Shown here piece by piece: positions 5,698-5,712 of a stretch of 5,712 nucleotides of DNA. This DNA comes from Acidobacteriota bacterium (GTDB taxonomy: Bacteria; Acidobacteriota; Terriglobia; Acidiferrales; UBA7541), in the NCBI GenBank assembly GCA_003131705.1, contig PKUY01000248.1, positions 3,049 through 8,760 on the forward strand, given 5' to 3'. Each line of letters starts with the position of its first letter. Positions within the stretch are counted from its first letter, which is position 1. A program made the translations under genes and the position numbers. The notes beneath the pieces were generated by a model, which ran no database searches, was not told the origin of the DNA, and saw only the letters and a list, made by a program, of their open reading frames with translations.

Positions 5698-5710
5698 TGC
5701 GGAATCGCTG
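5698..5710 (-). repeat. Candidate right terminal inverted repeat of the IS
   Basis: This is the exact reverse complement of 3801-3813. It lies two bases from the end of the window, so the outer flank cannot be examined. Confidence 0.58.
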
Positions 5711-5712
5711 CT

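Larger units (their letters stand above)
3801..5710 (+). mobile_element. Insertion sequence, about 1.91 kb, with DUF6788-like gene plus DDE transposase
   Basis: The element is defined by two overlapping genes (3957-4280 and 4243-5505) and by a candidate terminal inverted repeat. The bases at 3801-3813 (CAGCGATTCCGCA) are the exact reverse complement of 5698-5710. Allowing a one-base gap, a second match (GTGTAG at 3826-3831 and its complement CTACAC at 5679-5684) lies 12-13 bp further in. Non-coding ends would be 156 bp and 205 bp. The family looks IS4-like but I cannot name it. Only two bases follow the right end, so a target duplication cannot be tested; they (CT) fit a copy of the nine bases at 3792-3800, which also begin with CT. 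Confidence 0.62.

Overview
The window looks like chromosomal sequence from a soil-type bacterium, most likely an acidobacterium. I infer this from the company the genes keep: a secreted CAP protein, a one-pass membrane protein, a LecA-like/LssY_C exported protein and a small exported cytochrome c, all in fairly GC-rich DNA with wide gaps between genes. No marker gene fixes the taxonomy.

Layout. Bases 1-774 (+) are the 3' part of an exported CAP/SCP-PR1 protein. Bases 1062-1532 (+) encode a one-pass membrane-anchored protein with an extracytoplasmic beta-type domain. Facing it, 56 bp away, is a long minus-strand gene (1589-2752) for an exported two-domain protein: an N-terminal lectin-like (LecA-type) beta-sandwich and a C-terminal LssY_C domain. 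Its frame is undamaged over 388 codons except for two in-frame TAG codons (2153-2155 and 1877-1879), so it is either a recently broken gene or one read through at amber codons. After a divergent gap, 3063-3485 (+) encodes a small exported or lipid-anchored monoheme cytochrome c.

The right third is an insertion sequence. Two overlapping genes lie inside it: a small Cys-rich DUF6788-like protein (3957-4280) and an IS4-like DDE transposase (4243-5505). A 13-bp perfect inverted repeat (3801-3813 and 5698-5710), with weaker matches further in, probably marks the ends, giving an element of about 1.91 kb that reaches almost to the right edge. A TTGACA box and a palindromic TA-rich segment precede the first IS gene.

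The four host genes do not form one operon or an evident pathway. All encode exported or membrane-anchored proteins, so their shared theme is the cell envelope. The most notable points are the double-amber LssY_C gene, the two-gene IS with its candidate termini, and the chance that the IS interrupts a minus-strand gene whose 3' end lies at 3682-3800. I found no RNA gene, CRISPR array or defence system.
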